From assembly GCA_035295745.1 (NCBI GenBank), contig DATGIL010000072.1:62001-126000 (forward strand): a DNA stretch of 64,000 bases, in the 5' to 3' direction. This stretch comes from JAIQFL01 sp035295745. Lineage in GTDB: Bacteria; Acidobacteriota; Terriglobia; Bryobacterales; Bryobacteraceae. The notes below the pieces were generated by a model that made no database searches, was not told the DNA's origin, and saw only the letters and a program-made list of their open reading frames with translations. Positions 53,001 through 60,916 of the stretch are shown here, piece by piece. A program made the position numbers and the translations under genes. Numbering within the stretch: position 1 is the first letter of the stretch; each line of letters opens with the position of its first letter.

Positions 53001-56000
53001 TGGCGCCCGTGACGGTCCAACTCAGCGTGGTACTCTGGCCCGGCGCGATGGACGCCGGAGAACTCGTGAATTTGGAGATTACAGGCACTACTGGAGGAAC
53101 CGTGCCTTTGCCAAACATGCCGAACTGGTCCGCCGCCTCCCCGTTACCGATTGCGCCGATGTTGCCGCCGGCGCCGTCCTGCGGATCCCCTGCGCCGAGC
53201 AGCGGACTGCCGGACGCCGGAGTGTACATCGCGCGGTACATGGAAAGGACGTCGGATACTTTCTTGTTGCGGCTCCAGATATCGTCAGGCCGGAAGGGGA
53301 ATGGGGTGACGGAAGGCTGGGTGAACTTCGGATTCACATGCCCATTAAGTCCGCCGAGATCGTGCATCGCATATCCCGCGGCCCCAGGCGATATTCCGAC
53401 CACGCCCAATCCATAGTTGATCTGATTGGGCGCGATGGGGTTGTAGAAATCGTTGTAGTCGGCGTAGCGCAGGCGCGCCAGCGGAGGAGTGGTCGATTCG
53501 CCTAGATCGCCGGCCAGCACAGGCTCTCCGTCGGAGATCTCGAAGTTGTAGAAGACGTTGTTTCGCAGGCTGCTCAGGAACGATCCGGCGAGGACGGCGA
53601 TCGGACTTCCGTTGAAGTTCATGAACGCGCCGCCGCCATCCATCACGTTGTTATGGAACTGCACATTGTCGACGTTGTACATCAGGCGGAGTCCCGCCCC
53701 GGGGCTGTAAAACGTCTGACTGACGGTGAACGAGAAGATGTTGTGGTGGATGTTTGCGTTGCTGAGAGGAGCCTGGAAGACCTGGTCGGAGTTGCCGCTG
53801 GCATCGATCAGGTTGTAGCGGACCTCGCCGCCCACACCGCGAACGGGCCACGACGAGCTGCGGATCACGTTGTGTTCCACCAGGAAGCCATCGCCGTCCA
53901 ACTGAAAGTTCTCCCCTTGCGAGAAACGGTGAGGATAATTGTGCTGGCTGTAGTTGCCGCGCAGCACCATGTTGGTGGACCCGCTGATGCGGAAGCCGCA
54001 GCGAACGCCCATCAGCACGTTGCTGTCGGCGTCAGTGCTGCCGCCGATGAGCCAGTTGCGCGTGTTCTCGAAGACGACATTCGAAAGCCCGACGTTGTTC
54101 GCCTGGAATAGCTGTTGCGCCGAGGAATTGCCAGTCGCGTAGAAGACGGGGGCGGACAAGGTCGAGGCGTCTTCGGGTTGCGAGCCCACCGGAACAAGGG
54201 TGTTCTCGCGGAATTCATTGCCGCGAACGGTGGCCTGCGCCTGATCGTTCGCGCCGATGGAGACTTTGCCGAAGGTATCGAACACGTTGCCGGTGAGTTG
54301 GATCGAGCCGGACCCGTTCACCGTGACGTCGAGAGCGGATTTCGAGGCGTTCCCGAGGCCGCGGATCAGGCAGTTGCTGATGCTTAGCGAGCCCGTGAAA
54401 CCGGAGGCGGCGCGAATCTGGAAGCCGTTGCCGTTGATGAGGCAGGGATTGCCCGCTGTGCCCGCATACGACGTGCTTTGCGATCCGGAGAGCACCACAT
54501 CCGCAGAGAGATTGAAGACCGGGCCCGAGGTCGCAGGCGGATTGTCGACGAAGATGGTGACGGGTGCGCTGGTCACTACGCCGCCGCCGGTCGCGGTAAT
54601 CTGCGCGGTGATGGTGTAGGTTCCAGAAGCGAGATTATTTGCGGTGAAGGGGAAGTATCCGTTCTGCGCTCCACTACCGGTAAACGTGCCGATGGACTGT
54701 CCGTTGACCAGGAATTTGACCGTCAGCGCATCGGGGTCGGGCGCGTTGCCGTCGTAAGGATCGGCATAGATGCGGACCATCGCAGGCGCGGTAAAGTGCA
54801 TTCCGGACACAGGACTCTGCACGACAACATAGGGGCCATCGACCATCCGGGGTACGGGCGGGAGTCCGGTGGTGGCGGTGGTGATGCTGACGGACGCAGT
54901 CGCGGTTTTCGTGGTGTCGGCCGCAGCAGTGGCAACGACTGAAAAACTCCCTGCGGTCTGACCGGCCGTGTAGAGGCCTGCGGACGAGATCGTGCCGCCT
55001 GTCGCGGACCAGGTCACGGCGGTATTGGTGATGCCAGTGACGGTGGCGGTGAATTGCTGGGTCGCTCCCGATTGCAGTGTAGCGGTGGTGGGGGAGATGG
55101 TGACGCTAATCGCAGGTGGAGATTGGATGGTCACGTGTGCCGTGGCCGTCTTTGTCGTATCGGCGGATGAGGTCGCGGTGACGGTGAAGGAAGTGCCGGC
55201 GGTGGTTCCGGCCGTATAGAGGCCAGTGGACGAGATCGTGCCGCCTGTCGCGGACCAGGTCACGGCGGTGTTGGTGCTGCCAGTGACGGTGGCGGTGAAT
55301 TGCTGGGTCGCGCCCGATTGCAGTGTAGCGGTAGTGGGAGAGACGGTCACGCTGACTGCGGGTGCAGTCTGGACGGTCACATGCGCTGTTGCGGTTTTCG
55401 TTGTATCGGCAATAGAGGTGGCGGTGACGGTGAAGGAAGTGCCGGCAGTGGTCCCTGCGGTGTAGAGGCCTGTCGACGAGATAGTGCCGCCTGTCGCGGA
55501 CCAGGTCACGGCGGTGTTGGTGCTGCCGGTGACCGTCGCGGTGAATTGCTGGGTCGCCCCCGTTTGCAGCGTGGCGGTGGTGGGGGAGATGGTGACTTGG
55601 ACGGGGGTTACACCTGAGGATACCGTGATGCTCAACTTCGGCCGCATGCTCAGCGTGCCCACCGTGCTAACCGGATTCACAATCAGGCCCGGAATGTTGT
55701 TCACGAGCATGATTCCCTGATTTGTAGCAGGAGAGTCGATCCAGGATTGGACCTGAGCCAGATCTAAGGGGACGGTGAGTGTCTGAGGACCGGCAGCGCG
55801 AAGAGCAGGAATTGGAAAGCTTTTTCCCGCTACGGTATCGACCCCGACAGAGGATGCGCCCGGCCCCGCCCAGTTGTTGTTAGCGTCATCCCGATGCAGC
55901 CACCCGATATTATTGGCGTCCGGGTTCCAGGGATTTAACAGGTAAAATCCGGTGATATTTCCTGCTGCCGCCGCCGTCCAGGTATCCAGCGATATTGCGA

Positions 56001-56313
56001 GTGTCGCCGCAGTCACTTTTGATCCTGCGGGGATGGAAATTCCCCCGAATTTCAGAAGATATCTGACCGCATAGGAACCAGTTCCCGTGGTGGTGTAGCA
56101 TCCCAATTCCGAATCGCCACGCCACAGGACTCCGTTGCCGCCATTGTATTGAGAATATTGCGTGTTAATCGATACATCTTTGGCGCCCGTGTAGCTATTC
56201 ACGCCGTTCTGAAACGTGAATGTCGTATCCGCATAGACCGCGGATGTCACGAGCCCGGCGAGCACAAACAACCGGATGGGCGCCTGAAAATCGCACAAAG
56301 AGCCAGTCTTCAT
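50092..56313 (-). CDS. Giant secreted multidomain protein with polysaccharide-lyase-like C-terminus
   Basis: A 2073-residue exported protein. Order: signal peptide (LFVLAGLVTSAVYA); a DNRLRE-type beta domain (about 30-232); three Big_2-like Ig repeats of 82 residues (about 235-480); a fourth Ig-like domain; a right-handed beta-helix with many N-rich turns (about 600-1060); three more Ig-like modules (about 1075-1310); and a C-terminal half starting RPRIILDAPTLATLRSRAAG that resembles heparinase II/III or alginate-lyase helical domains followed by a beta sandwich (YEHPMGNYFAGYYA, GGGWPEGFANYG, DRDTVHSN). It probably binds and cleaves an acidic polysaccharide outside the cell. The catalytic residues are not certain. 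Confidence 0.82.
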   Translation of the reverse strand: MKTGSLCDFQAPIRLFVLAGLVTSAVYADTTFTFQNGVNSYTGAKDVSINTQYSQYNGGNGVLWRGDSELGCYTTTGTGSYAVRYLLKFGGISIPAGSKVTAATLAISLDTWTAAAAGNITGFYLLNPWNPDANNIGWLHRDDANNNWAGPGASSVGVDTVAGKSFPIPALRAAGPQTLTVPLDLAQVQSWIDSPATNQGIMLVNNIPGLIVNPVSTVGTLSMRPKLSITVSSGVTPVQVTISPTTATLQTGATQQFTATVTGSTNTAVTWSATGGTISSTGLYTAGTTAGTSFTVTATSIADTTKTATAHVTVQTAPAVSVTVSPTTATLQSGATQQFTATVTGSTNTAVTWSATGGTISSTGLYTAGTTAGTSFTVTATSSADTTKTATAHVTIQSPPAISVTISPTTATLQSGATQQFTATVTGITNTAVTWSATGGTISSAGLYTAGQTAGSFSVVATAAADTTKTATASVSITTATTGLPPVPRMVDGPYVVVQSPVSGMHFTAPAMVRIYADPYDGNAPDPDALTVKFLVNGQSIGTFTGSGAQNGYFPFTANNLASGTYTITAQITATGGGVVTSAPVTIFVDNPPATSGPVFNLSADVVLSGSQSTSYAGTAGNPCLINGNGFQIRAASGFTGSLSISNCLIRGLGNASKSALDVTVNGSGSIQLTGNVFDTFGKVSIGANDQAQATVRGNEFRENTLVPVGSQPEDASTLSAPVFYATGNSSAQQLFQANNVGLSNVVFENTRNWLIGGSTDADSNVLMGVRCGFRISGSTNMVLRGNYSQHNYPHRFSQGENFQLDGDGFLVEHNVIRSSSWPVRGVGGEVRYNLIDASGNSDQVFQAPLSNANIHHNIFSFTVSQTFYSPGAGLRLMYNVDNVQFHNNVMDGGGAFMNFNGSPIAVLAGSFLSSLRNNVFYNFEISDGEPVLAGDLGESTTPPLARLRYADYNDFYNPIAPNQINYGLGVVGISPGAAGYAMHDLGGLNGHVNPKFTQPSVTPFPFRPDDIWSRNKKVSDVLSMYRAMYTPASGSPLLGAGDPQDGAGGNIGAIGNGEAADQFGMFGKGTVPPVVPVISKFTSSPASIAPGQSTTLSWTVTGATALSISPAPGTVTGTSVSVTPAATTTYILTATNSAGPATATTTVTVTSSPSVSVTVSPTTTTLAPGATQQFTATVTGASNSAVTWTATGGTITSAGLFTAGQGAGSFHVTATSVQDTTKSATATVTITAPTVSVMISPSPVSLFTGGTQQFTATVTGASNTAVTWSATGGTITTAGLYTAGQTTGAFQVNVTSVQDPTKSASAVVNIVTQSTSARPRIILDAPTLATLRSRAAGNTAQWTALKQVCDSMVGGTVNFPGDNGYPDLPSIGEGYQGDGYLASVMPLGLCYQVLKTSDPTNAAKYGAKGVAILTAMSDPAHQVISGTPIQDRDDGYGIRFYGVTMGMGYDWFHDLLTPALQTQLQNALTTWIQGFENDSPDAFEYEHPMGNYFAGYYAAKCMAALALQGDNAIGDTWWNDWYNRVHNQFLAPYYAVNLAGGGWPEGFANYGPLATRNQALPALAVRSAKGIDLIHAAQPYPFPLDQARWVMSFTWPSRDMVDDRDTVHSNGSDTIWPGTPDANTYSFLAGYLAMWNDPLAPMMHKYARDAKAALIREGDGAPDEWIEFLFWDDTAPEADYSTFRQSYLASGTGEVAARSDWTNAATWMSFRSGPYVNNPGAGHQGFDAGSLALVRDKSPLLVNVEGWLAHEPNGDAGENAIYDDNFGNWDADHTVGNRRLYNTFQVRHLDASGNVLDHFGQWPTQRSDGSRTQVSRYEDGGSYVMALGQYLEDMYRPFTTICNASPVTSWSRQVIYLRPSQFVVYDRTNICNSTLDQYMAFHFPALPTEVAAPAAGLHRFDVNAGAFAGSMTTILPANAAFVTTDHLDPDSSTWGKVWRTEIRPSGAAQSSGLWMTAFDMSASSSQVAAATPLTVTGGAVVGAVLASSSGNSVTVFGTAPAGTAISGTVSYTAPAAQTRHVITDLTPQGAYTVSVTVSGGNHLVTVTPGGNLHASANGVLTFAVTPAGALQP
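54962..55600. repeat. Three near-identical 246 bp Ig-domain repeats
   Basis: Anchor TAGAGG occurs at 54971, 55217 and 55463, a period of exactly 246 bp (82 codons), with blocks such as GTGCCGCCTGTCGCGGACCA identical in all three. They encode the first three Ig-like domains of the giant protein. Such identity at silent sites implies recent expansion or gene conversion. Confidence 0.85.
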
Positions 56314-56588
56314 GTAGTCGGAATCTCCGTCTTGAGTGAGTTTGCTTTTTTACTTCAGTAACAAGACGGATTTATTGGGAAATTTTGAAAGAATTTCGGT
56401 AACGAATACTACCCGCTTTAGTTAGTAATGTGCCACAAGGTTAGACGTACGGATTCATACACATCAGTGAGACATGCCCCACACTTGCCACGTTCAATTC
56501 CGCAGGTCTGATTAGTAAGTACTTCGGGATCGCGGCATCGATTCGATCGAGGAACAGAGGCCCATCCTTCCGGGAGGAGAGGTTTCGT
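56314..56588. other. AT-rich divergent promoter region
   Basis: This region lies between the giant protein gene (minus) and the ECF sigma gene (plus). It is much AT-richer than its surroundings near 56335-56440 and should carry promoters for both directions. A strong purine-rich site (GGGAGGAGAGG, 56572-56582) precedes the sigma reading frame. No further gene is seen. Confidence 0.6.
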
Positions 56589-57128
56589 ATCGCGCCGCCA
56601 GATTCCAGCTCACCAATTCTCAGGATCGAAATAGAGCGGTGGTTCCACGAGTTGCGCGAACCGGTGATCCGGTATTTGCGGTCGATGGGGTGCCGTCATT
56701 TTGTGGCCGAAGACATCAGCCAGGAGGTGTTTCTTCGTCTGCACCGCGCCATGGCGGATGGGTTACGAGTCAAGGACGTGCGCGCGTGGGTTTTTCGGGT
56801 GGCCCGGAATCTATACATTGACAGCCGGCGCGAAGATCACCGCTACAGTTCGGGATCCATGGATGGTGTGCTTTCCGAAACGGCGTATGCTCCGGCCGTT
56901 TCGGGGCCGGAGCAGGCAATGCTCGAGCGGGAACGAATTCGGACGATCCAGCGTGAGATCTCGCGGCTACCGGACCTCCAGCGTGAGTGTATGCACCTGC
57001 GGGCAGAGGGATTGCGCTATCACGAGATTGCCAGTGTGCTCGATATCCCGATGACCGCCGCGGTGGATTGTGTTCGGCAGGCCCTCAAGAGACTGCGAAG
57101 GCGTTTTCAAGCTGAACTAACAAGCTGA
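56589..57128 (+). CDS. ECF-type sigma factor with unusual start
   Basis: A sigma-70 family factor of about 179 residues if translation begins at ATC 56589. Region 2 is intact (ERWFHELREPVIRYLRSMGC, AEDISQEVFLRLHRAM, VFRVARNLYIDSRRED), as is region 4 (LPDLQRECMHLRAEGLRYHE, IASVLDIPMTAAVDCVRQAL). The conserved start of region 2 lies before the first ordinary initiator (TTG 56652), and no ATG, GTG or TTG occurs upstream in the open frame. A very strong ribosome-binding site sits 6-7 bases before ATC 56589. No anti-sigma gene follows. It may control the divergent giant protein gene. Confidence 0.75.
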   Translation: MAPPDSSSPILRIEIERWFHELREPVIRYLRSMGCRHFVAEDISQEVFLRLHRAMADGLRVKDVRAWVFRVARNLYIDSRREDHRYSSGSMDGVLSETAYAPAVSGPEQAMLERERIRTIQREISRLPDLQRECMHLRAEGLRYHEIASVLDIPMTAAVDCVRQALKRLRRRFQAELTS

Positions 57129-57256
57129 ACTGATCTAACAAGGACGACGTTTGTAACATCTGGAAAAACGCCGCACGGATTCCTGGAATGTCGGCAAGAC
57201 TACGCCCTCAGTTGTTGGGGTCGTGGCTCCGACCTCGTAACAGTCGCAGCGCCCAG

Positions 57257-58147
57257 CTACTTCTTCTGCGCGTACGATACGTTGACCGAGGTTTCGCCGG
57301 AGCTGCCGCCGACTACTACGGTCAGGGTGCGCCGGGCTTCGTCATCCTGAGCGATGAACATGCCGCCCTGGTCGGTGGTCGTGTTCAGGTTGACCTTCAT
57401 CCCCAGCTCTTTCGCCTTGTCCTGGTAGAACGCCAGCGCCTTCGAAGCAGGGTCCTTCGTTGTGAAGGTGAAGTTACCTCCCTCTCCTCCGCCATCGGTA
57501 CCGCTTCCCTTAACCGCAAACGTGCCTTGGGCATTCGATCCGGGATAATTGGGCACCCAGTCCGGCAGCTTGCCCGAACCACCGCCGATCTCGAAGGACG
57601 CGTTGCCATCGTCTCCTGAGGCGCTCATCTTGAACTGGCCGTTCTTGGCCTGATCGAAGGTAATGGTGACCACTTTACCTGTCTTCTTATCGCGGATCGT
57701 GATCGTGCCGTCCGAGTCGTTCGTGCTCACCACGTCCACGTCAGGATTGGCTGCGGCGATCATCTTGCCGACGGCCATTCCAGGATTCCGCTTGATCAAA
57801 TCGGGGTCCAGGCCGGCCTGTTTCACCTTGTGCACCACGAAGAAGGTGAATCCAGCGACCACGAGGACTCCCAATACCACCAAGCCTCCGATGATTCCCA
57901 GAATCCAAACCACGGGGCTGGTGCCGGTACGGGGCGGCGGCATCATCGGCTGCCCGGCCATCGGTTGTCCGGTCATTGGCTGCCCAGTCATCGGCGGAGC
58001 AGGGGGAGCACTCATCGGCGGAGTGGGTTGAGGAGGCCGGGGCGGTGCGGGGGGCGCAGTCTGTCCCCCATCCGCCCGCGCGGGTGTCCCGCATTGATTA
58101 CAGAACGCGCCATTTACCGACGCGCCACATACTGTACAGAAGGCCAT
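57257..58147 (-). CDS. Zinc-ribbon membrane protein with external domain, function unknown
   Basis: A 296-residue protein. An N-terminal zinc ribbon (FCTVCGASVNGAFCNQCG, four Cys) is followed by a Pro/Gly/Met-rich linker with repeated GQPM (about 28-75), one membrane helix (VVWILGIIGGLVVLGVLVVA) and an extracytoplasmic domain with beta strands (GTITIRDKKTGKVVTITFDQ; TLTVVVGGSSGETSVNVSYA) and an embedded Gly-rich stretch. The ATG at 58147 starts directly at the zinc ribbon; one four codons upstream is possible. Such proteins are widespread in acidobacteria and lack a defined role. Confidence 0.75.
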   Translation of the reverse strand: MAFCTVCGASVNGAFCNQCGTPARADGGQTAPPAPPRPPQPTPPMSAPPAPPMTGQPMTGQPMAGQPMMPPPRTGTSPVVWILGIIGGLVVLGVLVVAGFTFFVVHKVKQAGLDPDLIKRNPGMAVGKMIAAANPDVDVVSTNDSDGTITIRDKKTGKVVTITFDQAKNGQFKMSASGDDGNASFEIGGGSGKLPDWVPNYPGSNAQGTFAVKGSGTDGGGEGGNFTFTTKDPASKALAFYQDKAKELGMKVNLNTTTDQGGMFIAQDDEARRTLTVVVGGSSGETSVNVSYAQKK

Positions 58148-58215
58148 AAGATCTACCAACTTTACGCCAGACTACGCACAGATGCAACGTGATGGAGTTG
58201 AGAAAGATGAACCCG

Positions 58216-58965
58216 TTAGAGGCTCCGCATGTGGAAGCCGCCATCGACGTTGAGGATCTGCCCTGTGGAGTAGTCCAAGAGGCCATCGGCAATCGCACGG
58301 ACCGCCTTGGCCACATCGCTCCCCTCGCCCATGCGGCGCTGCGGGAGCAGTCCGCCTGCGATCTTCTCCTCGTAGACCTGCTCCACCTTGGCGATCATGT
58401 CCGTCCGAATCACACCAGGACGAATCTCGAAGACCTTCACGCCCGAACTGGCCAGCCGCTCCGCGTACAGCGCTACCGACATACTCAAGCCCGCCTTCGA
58501 GATGCAATATTCTCCGCGATTCACGGAGGCGGTGTAGGAGGAGATCGAAGTTACGAAAACGATGCGGCCGTCCCCCTTTTGCGCCATCCACCGCGCAGCC
58601 GCCTGGGTGAGAAAATGCGGGCCTTTGAGATTTGTAGCAATCAGTTCATCGAAGCTCTCTTCGGTCGCTTCGAGCAAGTCGCGGCGTTCGCGCGGCGCCA
58701 TCCCTGCATTATTCACCAGGAGGTCGAGGCGTTCGAAGCGTTCGCCCGCGAAGGCCATCAGCTTCTCGCGGTCCGAGCCAGAGGCCAGGTCGCAGGGAAA
58801 AATGTCGCAGCCGGTCTCTTCCCGCAGACTCTCGGCCGCATCCAGCCGTCCGCGATAAGTACCGATCACCCGGTGCGTTTTGGCGAGTTCGATCGCGATC
58901 GCCCTGCCGATGCCTCGGCTGGCCCCGGTCACAATGCATGTGCCGCGGGCGGAGGGCTCTGTCAT
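58216..58965 (-). CDS. 3-oxoacyl-ACP reductase-like SDR
   Basis: A 249-residue classical SDR: cofactor motif TGASRGIGRAIA, NNAG in LLVNNAGMAP, catalytic Ser in VTSISSYTAS, Tyr153 and Lys157 in EYCISKAGL, and a C-terminal GQILNVDGGFHM. The layout is that of FabG-type reductases acting on beta-ketoacyl or similar substrates with NAD(P)H. Its start overlaps the stop of the upstream glycine-zipper gene by ATGA, so the two are cotranscribed though functionally unlike. Confidence 0.9.
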   Translation of the reverse strand: MTEPSARGTCIVTGASRGIGRAIAIELAKTHRVIGTYRGRLDAAESLREETGCDIFPCDLASGSDREKLMAFAGERFERLDLLVNNAGMAPRERRDLLEATEESFDELIATNLKGPHFLTQAAARWMAQKGDGRIVFVTSISSYTASVNRGEYCISKAGLSMSVALYAERLASSGVKVFEIRPGVIRTDMIAKVEQVYEEKIAGGLLPQRRMGEGSDVAKAVRAIADGLLDYSTGQILNVDGGFHMRSL

Positions 58966-59930
58966 ATGGTGACGGGAGTGTCCAGTACGAACGTCAGGCG
59001 CGTCTCCGAGGGCACCTTCACCTGCTGCCCCTTGGTCATCGCTTCGACTCCGGCGCCGGCCGCACCGCCAGCCGCCGCCCCACCCACAGCCCCTTTGCCG
59101 CCGCCGAGTATGCCGCCCAACACCGCACCCGCTACCGCCGCGCCGCCCGCCACTTTCGCAGTCTTCTCGCCGCGGGAGCCACTCTCTTTTGAGATGGTCT
59201 GCGTGTTCACGTCCACCATCCGGTCATCGACCTTTACCGACACCAGCATCAGGGTCAGTTCGGCTTTCCCCGTTAACTTGCCGGATTCCTTGGCGTCCAC
59301 CAGCTTCACCACGACATCCGAGCCGCGGACGATCACCGTGTCGCCACTCGGCGCAGTCACGCCGGTGTCGATAGCTGCCTTGAATGTCTGCCCCACGCGC
59401 GCCGTTTCAGAGTCCACGCCATCGATCATCCGGATGACGATGTTCGTGCCCGCGGGCAATTCGATCGGGGTGCGGGCCGGTTCGGGTGCCGGGGCAGGAC
59501 GCGCCGAGGCGCCGGTGCTCGGATTGTCAGGATTCATGATCACAGGCCCGCCCGCGCTATCGGGGCGGCGGAGAATCGGCCGATCCGGATCCGAGTCAGA
59601 ACTGCTCGAACCGCCGCCGCTGTCCGCGCGACGCAGAGTCGGACGATCGTCCGAGCTACTATCCGATCCAGGTGCTCTGTGAAGAGTGGGCCTCCGGCTG
59701 TCGCTCTGCATGCCGCCGCCACCACCACTGCTGCCACCACCGCTAAACTCAATGCGGGCGACGGTCGCTACATCCAATGTTTCGACCCTGTCCCCGCGAT
59801 CCACGCGAATCTCCCGGGCGTTCCCGCCCAGGTAGGTCCCGTTGATCACTCTGCCATTCTTGAGTACGATCGTATCTGCCAGCCCTGCCGTCGCCAGAGC
59901 CAATGCTAACCCTACATGAATCAAGCGCAT
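58962..59930 (-). CDS. Exported glycine-zipper protein of unknown function
   Basis: A 322-residue protein. A signal peptide (RLIHVGLALALATAGLA) leads to a small beta motif (LKNGRVINGTYLGGNAREIRV, then VETLDVATVARIEF), a long Ser/Asp/Pro/Arg-rich linker (DRPTLRRADS, DPDRPILRRPDS), a second folded region (ELPAGTNIVIRMIDGVDSET; VSVKVDDRMVDVNTQTI) and a glycine zipper near the end (VLGGILGGGKGAVGGAAAGG). Zippers of this kind insert in membranes. The ATG at 59930 is set by the signal peptide. It overlaps the SDR gene. Confidence 0.75.
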   Translation of the reverse strand: MRLIHVGLALALATAGLADTIVLKNGRVINGTYLGGNAREIRVDRGDRVETLDVATVARIEFSGGGSSGGGGGMQSDSRRPTLHRAPGSDSSSDDRPTLRRADSGGGSSSSDSDPDRPILRRPDSAGGPVIMNPDNPSTGASARPAPAPEPARTPIELPAGTNIVIRMIDGVDSETARVGQTFKAAIDTGVTAPSGDTVIVRGSDVVVKLVDAKESGKLTGKAELTLMLVSVKVDDRMVDVNTQTISKESGSRGEKTAKVAGGAAVAGAVLGGILGGGKGAVGGAAAGGAAGAGVEAMTKGQQVKVPSETRLTFVLDTPVTI

Positions 59931-60018
59931 AACAGTCTCTCCATTTAGAAGGACGGACGCTGTCCCTTGTTTGTACGACGCACCGCGCTGATATTTAGTG
60001 TACCGGACTTTGTAAAGA

Positions 60019-60888
60019 CTACTTAACGGCGCCGGCTTCCTGGCCCGCTCCGAGTTCCGCCGCAACGCGTTTGCCGTGCTCGAACGCTTCGCGATATGTC
60101 CTTCGGCGCAGCTCTCTGGGAAGGGGTGTGTTGGCGTGATAGAGATACTCGAGTCCTTTCCCCACCACGACAGTCCCGGCGTAAGCGATCGCCGTCTTGG
60201 CAATTAAGCCGCCCCCGAAAGGAATCTTGCCCACCAGTTGCCGCGCGAGCGCCCGCCAGCCGAATGCGCCTCCCACGATCGAGAGCACTTCGGCTTTCTG
60301 CTTGGAGATGCCGACATCACGGCCGCATGCTGCTGCAATCTGGAACGCCATGCGAACCTGGTTGCCTGTCAGGAAGGCCGTGTCCGATGCGAACTCGCCG
60401 ATCACCCACGGCAATTCCACCAGGCTGGGCACGACATCCGGCAGCGCCGTGGCAAAGGAGAACAACGCGTTCTCGCGGGCCGCTGACCGGATGATCCGCT
60501 CCACTACCGTCTTCCGAAACGCAGGGAACTGGCGAGCCAGAGGCAAAGCCAAATCCTCATGCTCTTCGAGGATCTGCGCGATGGTGGAGTGCGGGTTATT
60601 GCGATCGAGTGTGTAGGCGCCGCGATGGCTCCTCACTCCCGGTGCGTACAACACCACGTCCACGTTGTCCGGCGCGCTGGAATCGCCCGCACGGTGGACT
60701 CGTTCCAATAACACCATGCGGGGCTCGCCAGGCACACCTTCGGGCAGCAGAAAATCTTCCAATTCGGCATAGCCCCGGCTTCCTGCGGCCACCAATCCGA
60801 AGCTCACCGGACGTATCGCGCGGCCTTGCACCTCTTCCGGATCGAGAAGGGAAAACGCAGCGCGAACCTGCTTAACTAGGTTCATCAT
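60019..60888 (-). CDS. DUF697-like membrane-associated protein
   Basis: A 289-residue protein. The C-terminal third (VGGAFGWRALARQLVGKIPF, then GLIAKTAIAYAGTVVVGKGL) matches the hydrophobic core pattern of DUF697 proteins, which usually accompany a small GTPase domain; no GTPase motif is present here. The N-terminal half contains PVSFGLVAAGSRGYAELEDF and a region reminiscent of YcjF. It may associate with the membrane through two helical hairpins. The match is from pattern recall, so the family name is tentative. Confidence 0.6.
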   Translation of the reverse strand: MMNLVKQVRAAFSLLDPEEVQGRAIRPVSFGLVAAGSRGYAELEDFLLPEGVPGEPRMVLLERVHRAGDSSAPDNVDVVLYAPGVRSHRGAYTLDRNNPHSTIAQILEEHEDLALPLARQFPAFRKTVVERIIRSAARENALFSFATALPDVVPSLVELPWVIGEFASDTAFLTGNQVRMAFQIAAACGRDVGISKQKAEVLSIVGGAFGWRALARQLVGKIPFGGGLIAKTAIAYAGTVVVGKGLEYLYHANTPLPRELRRRTYREAFEHGKRVAAELGAGQEAGAVK

Positions 60889-60916
60889 ATAGTTTGATGT
60901 GGATGGGTGTTCCGTT

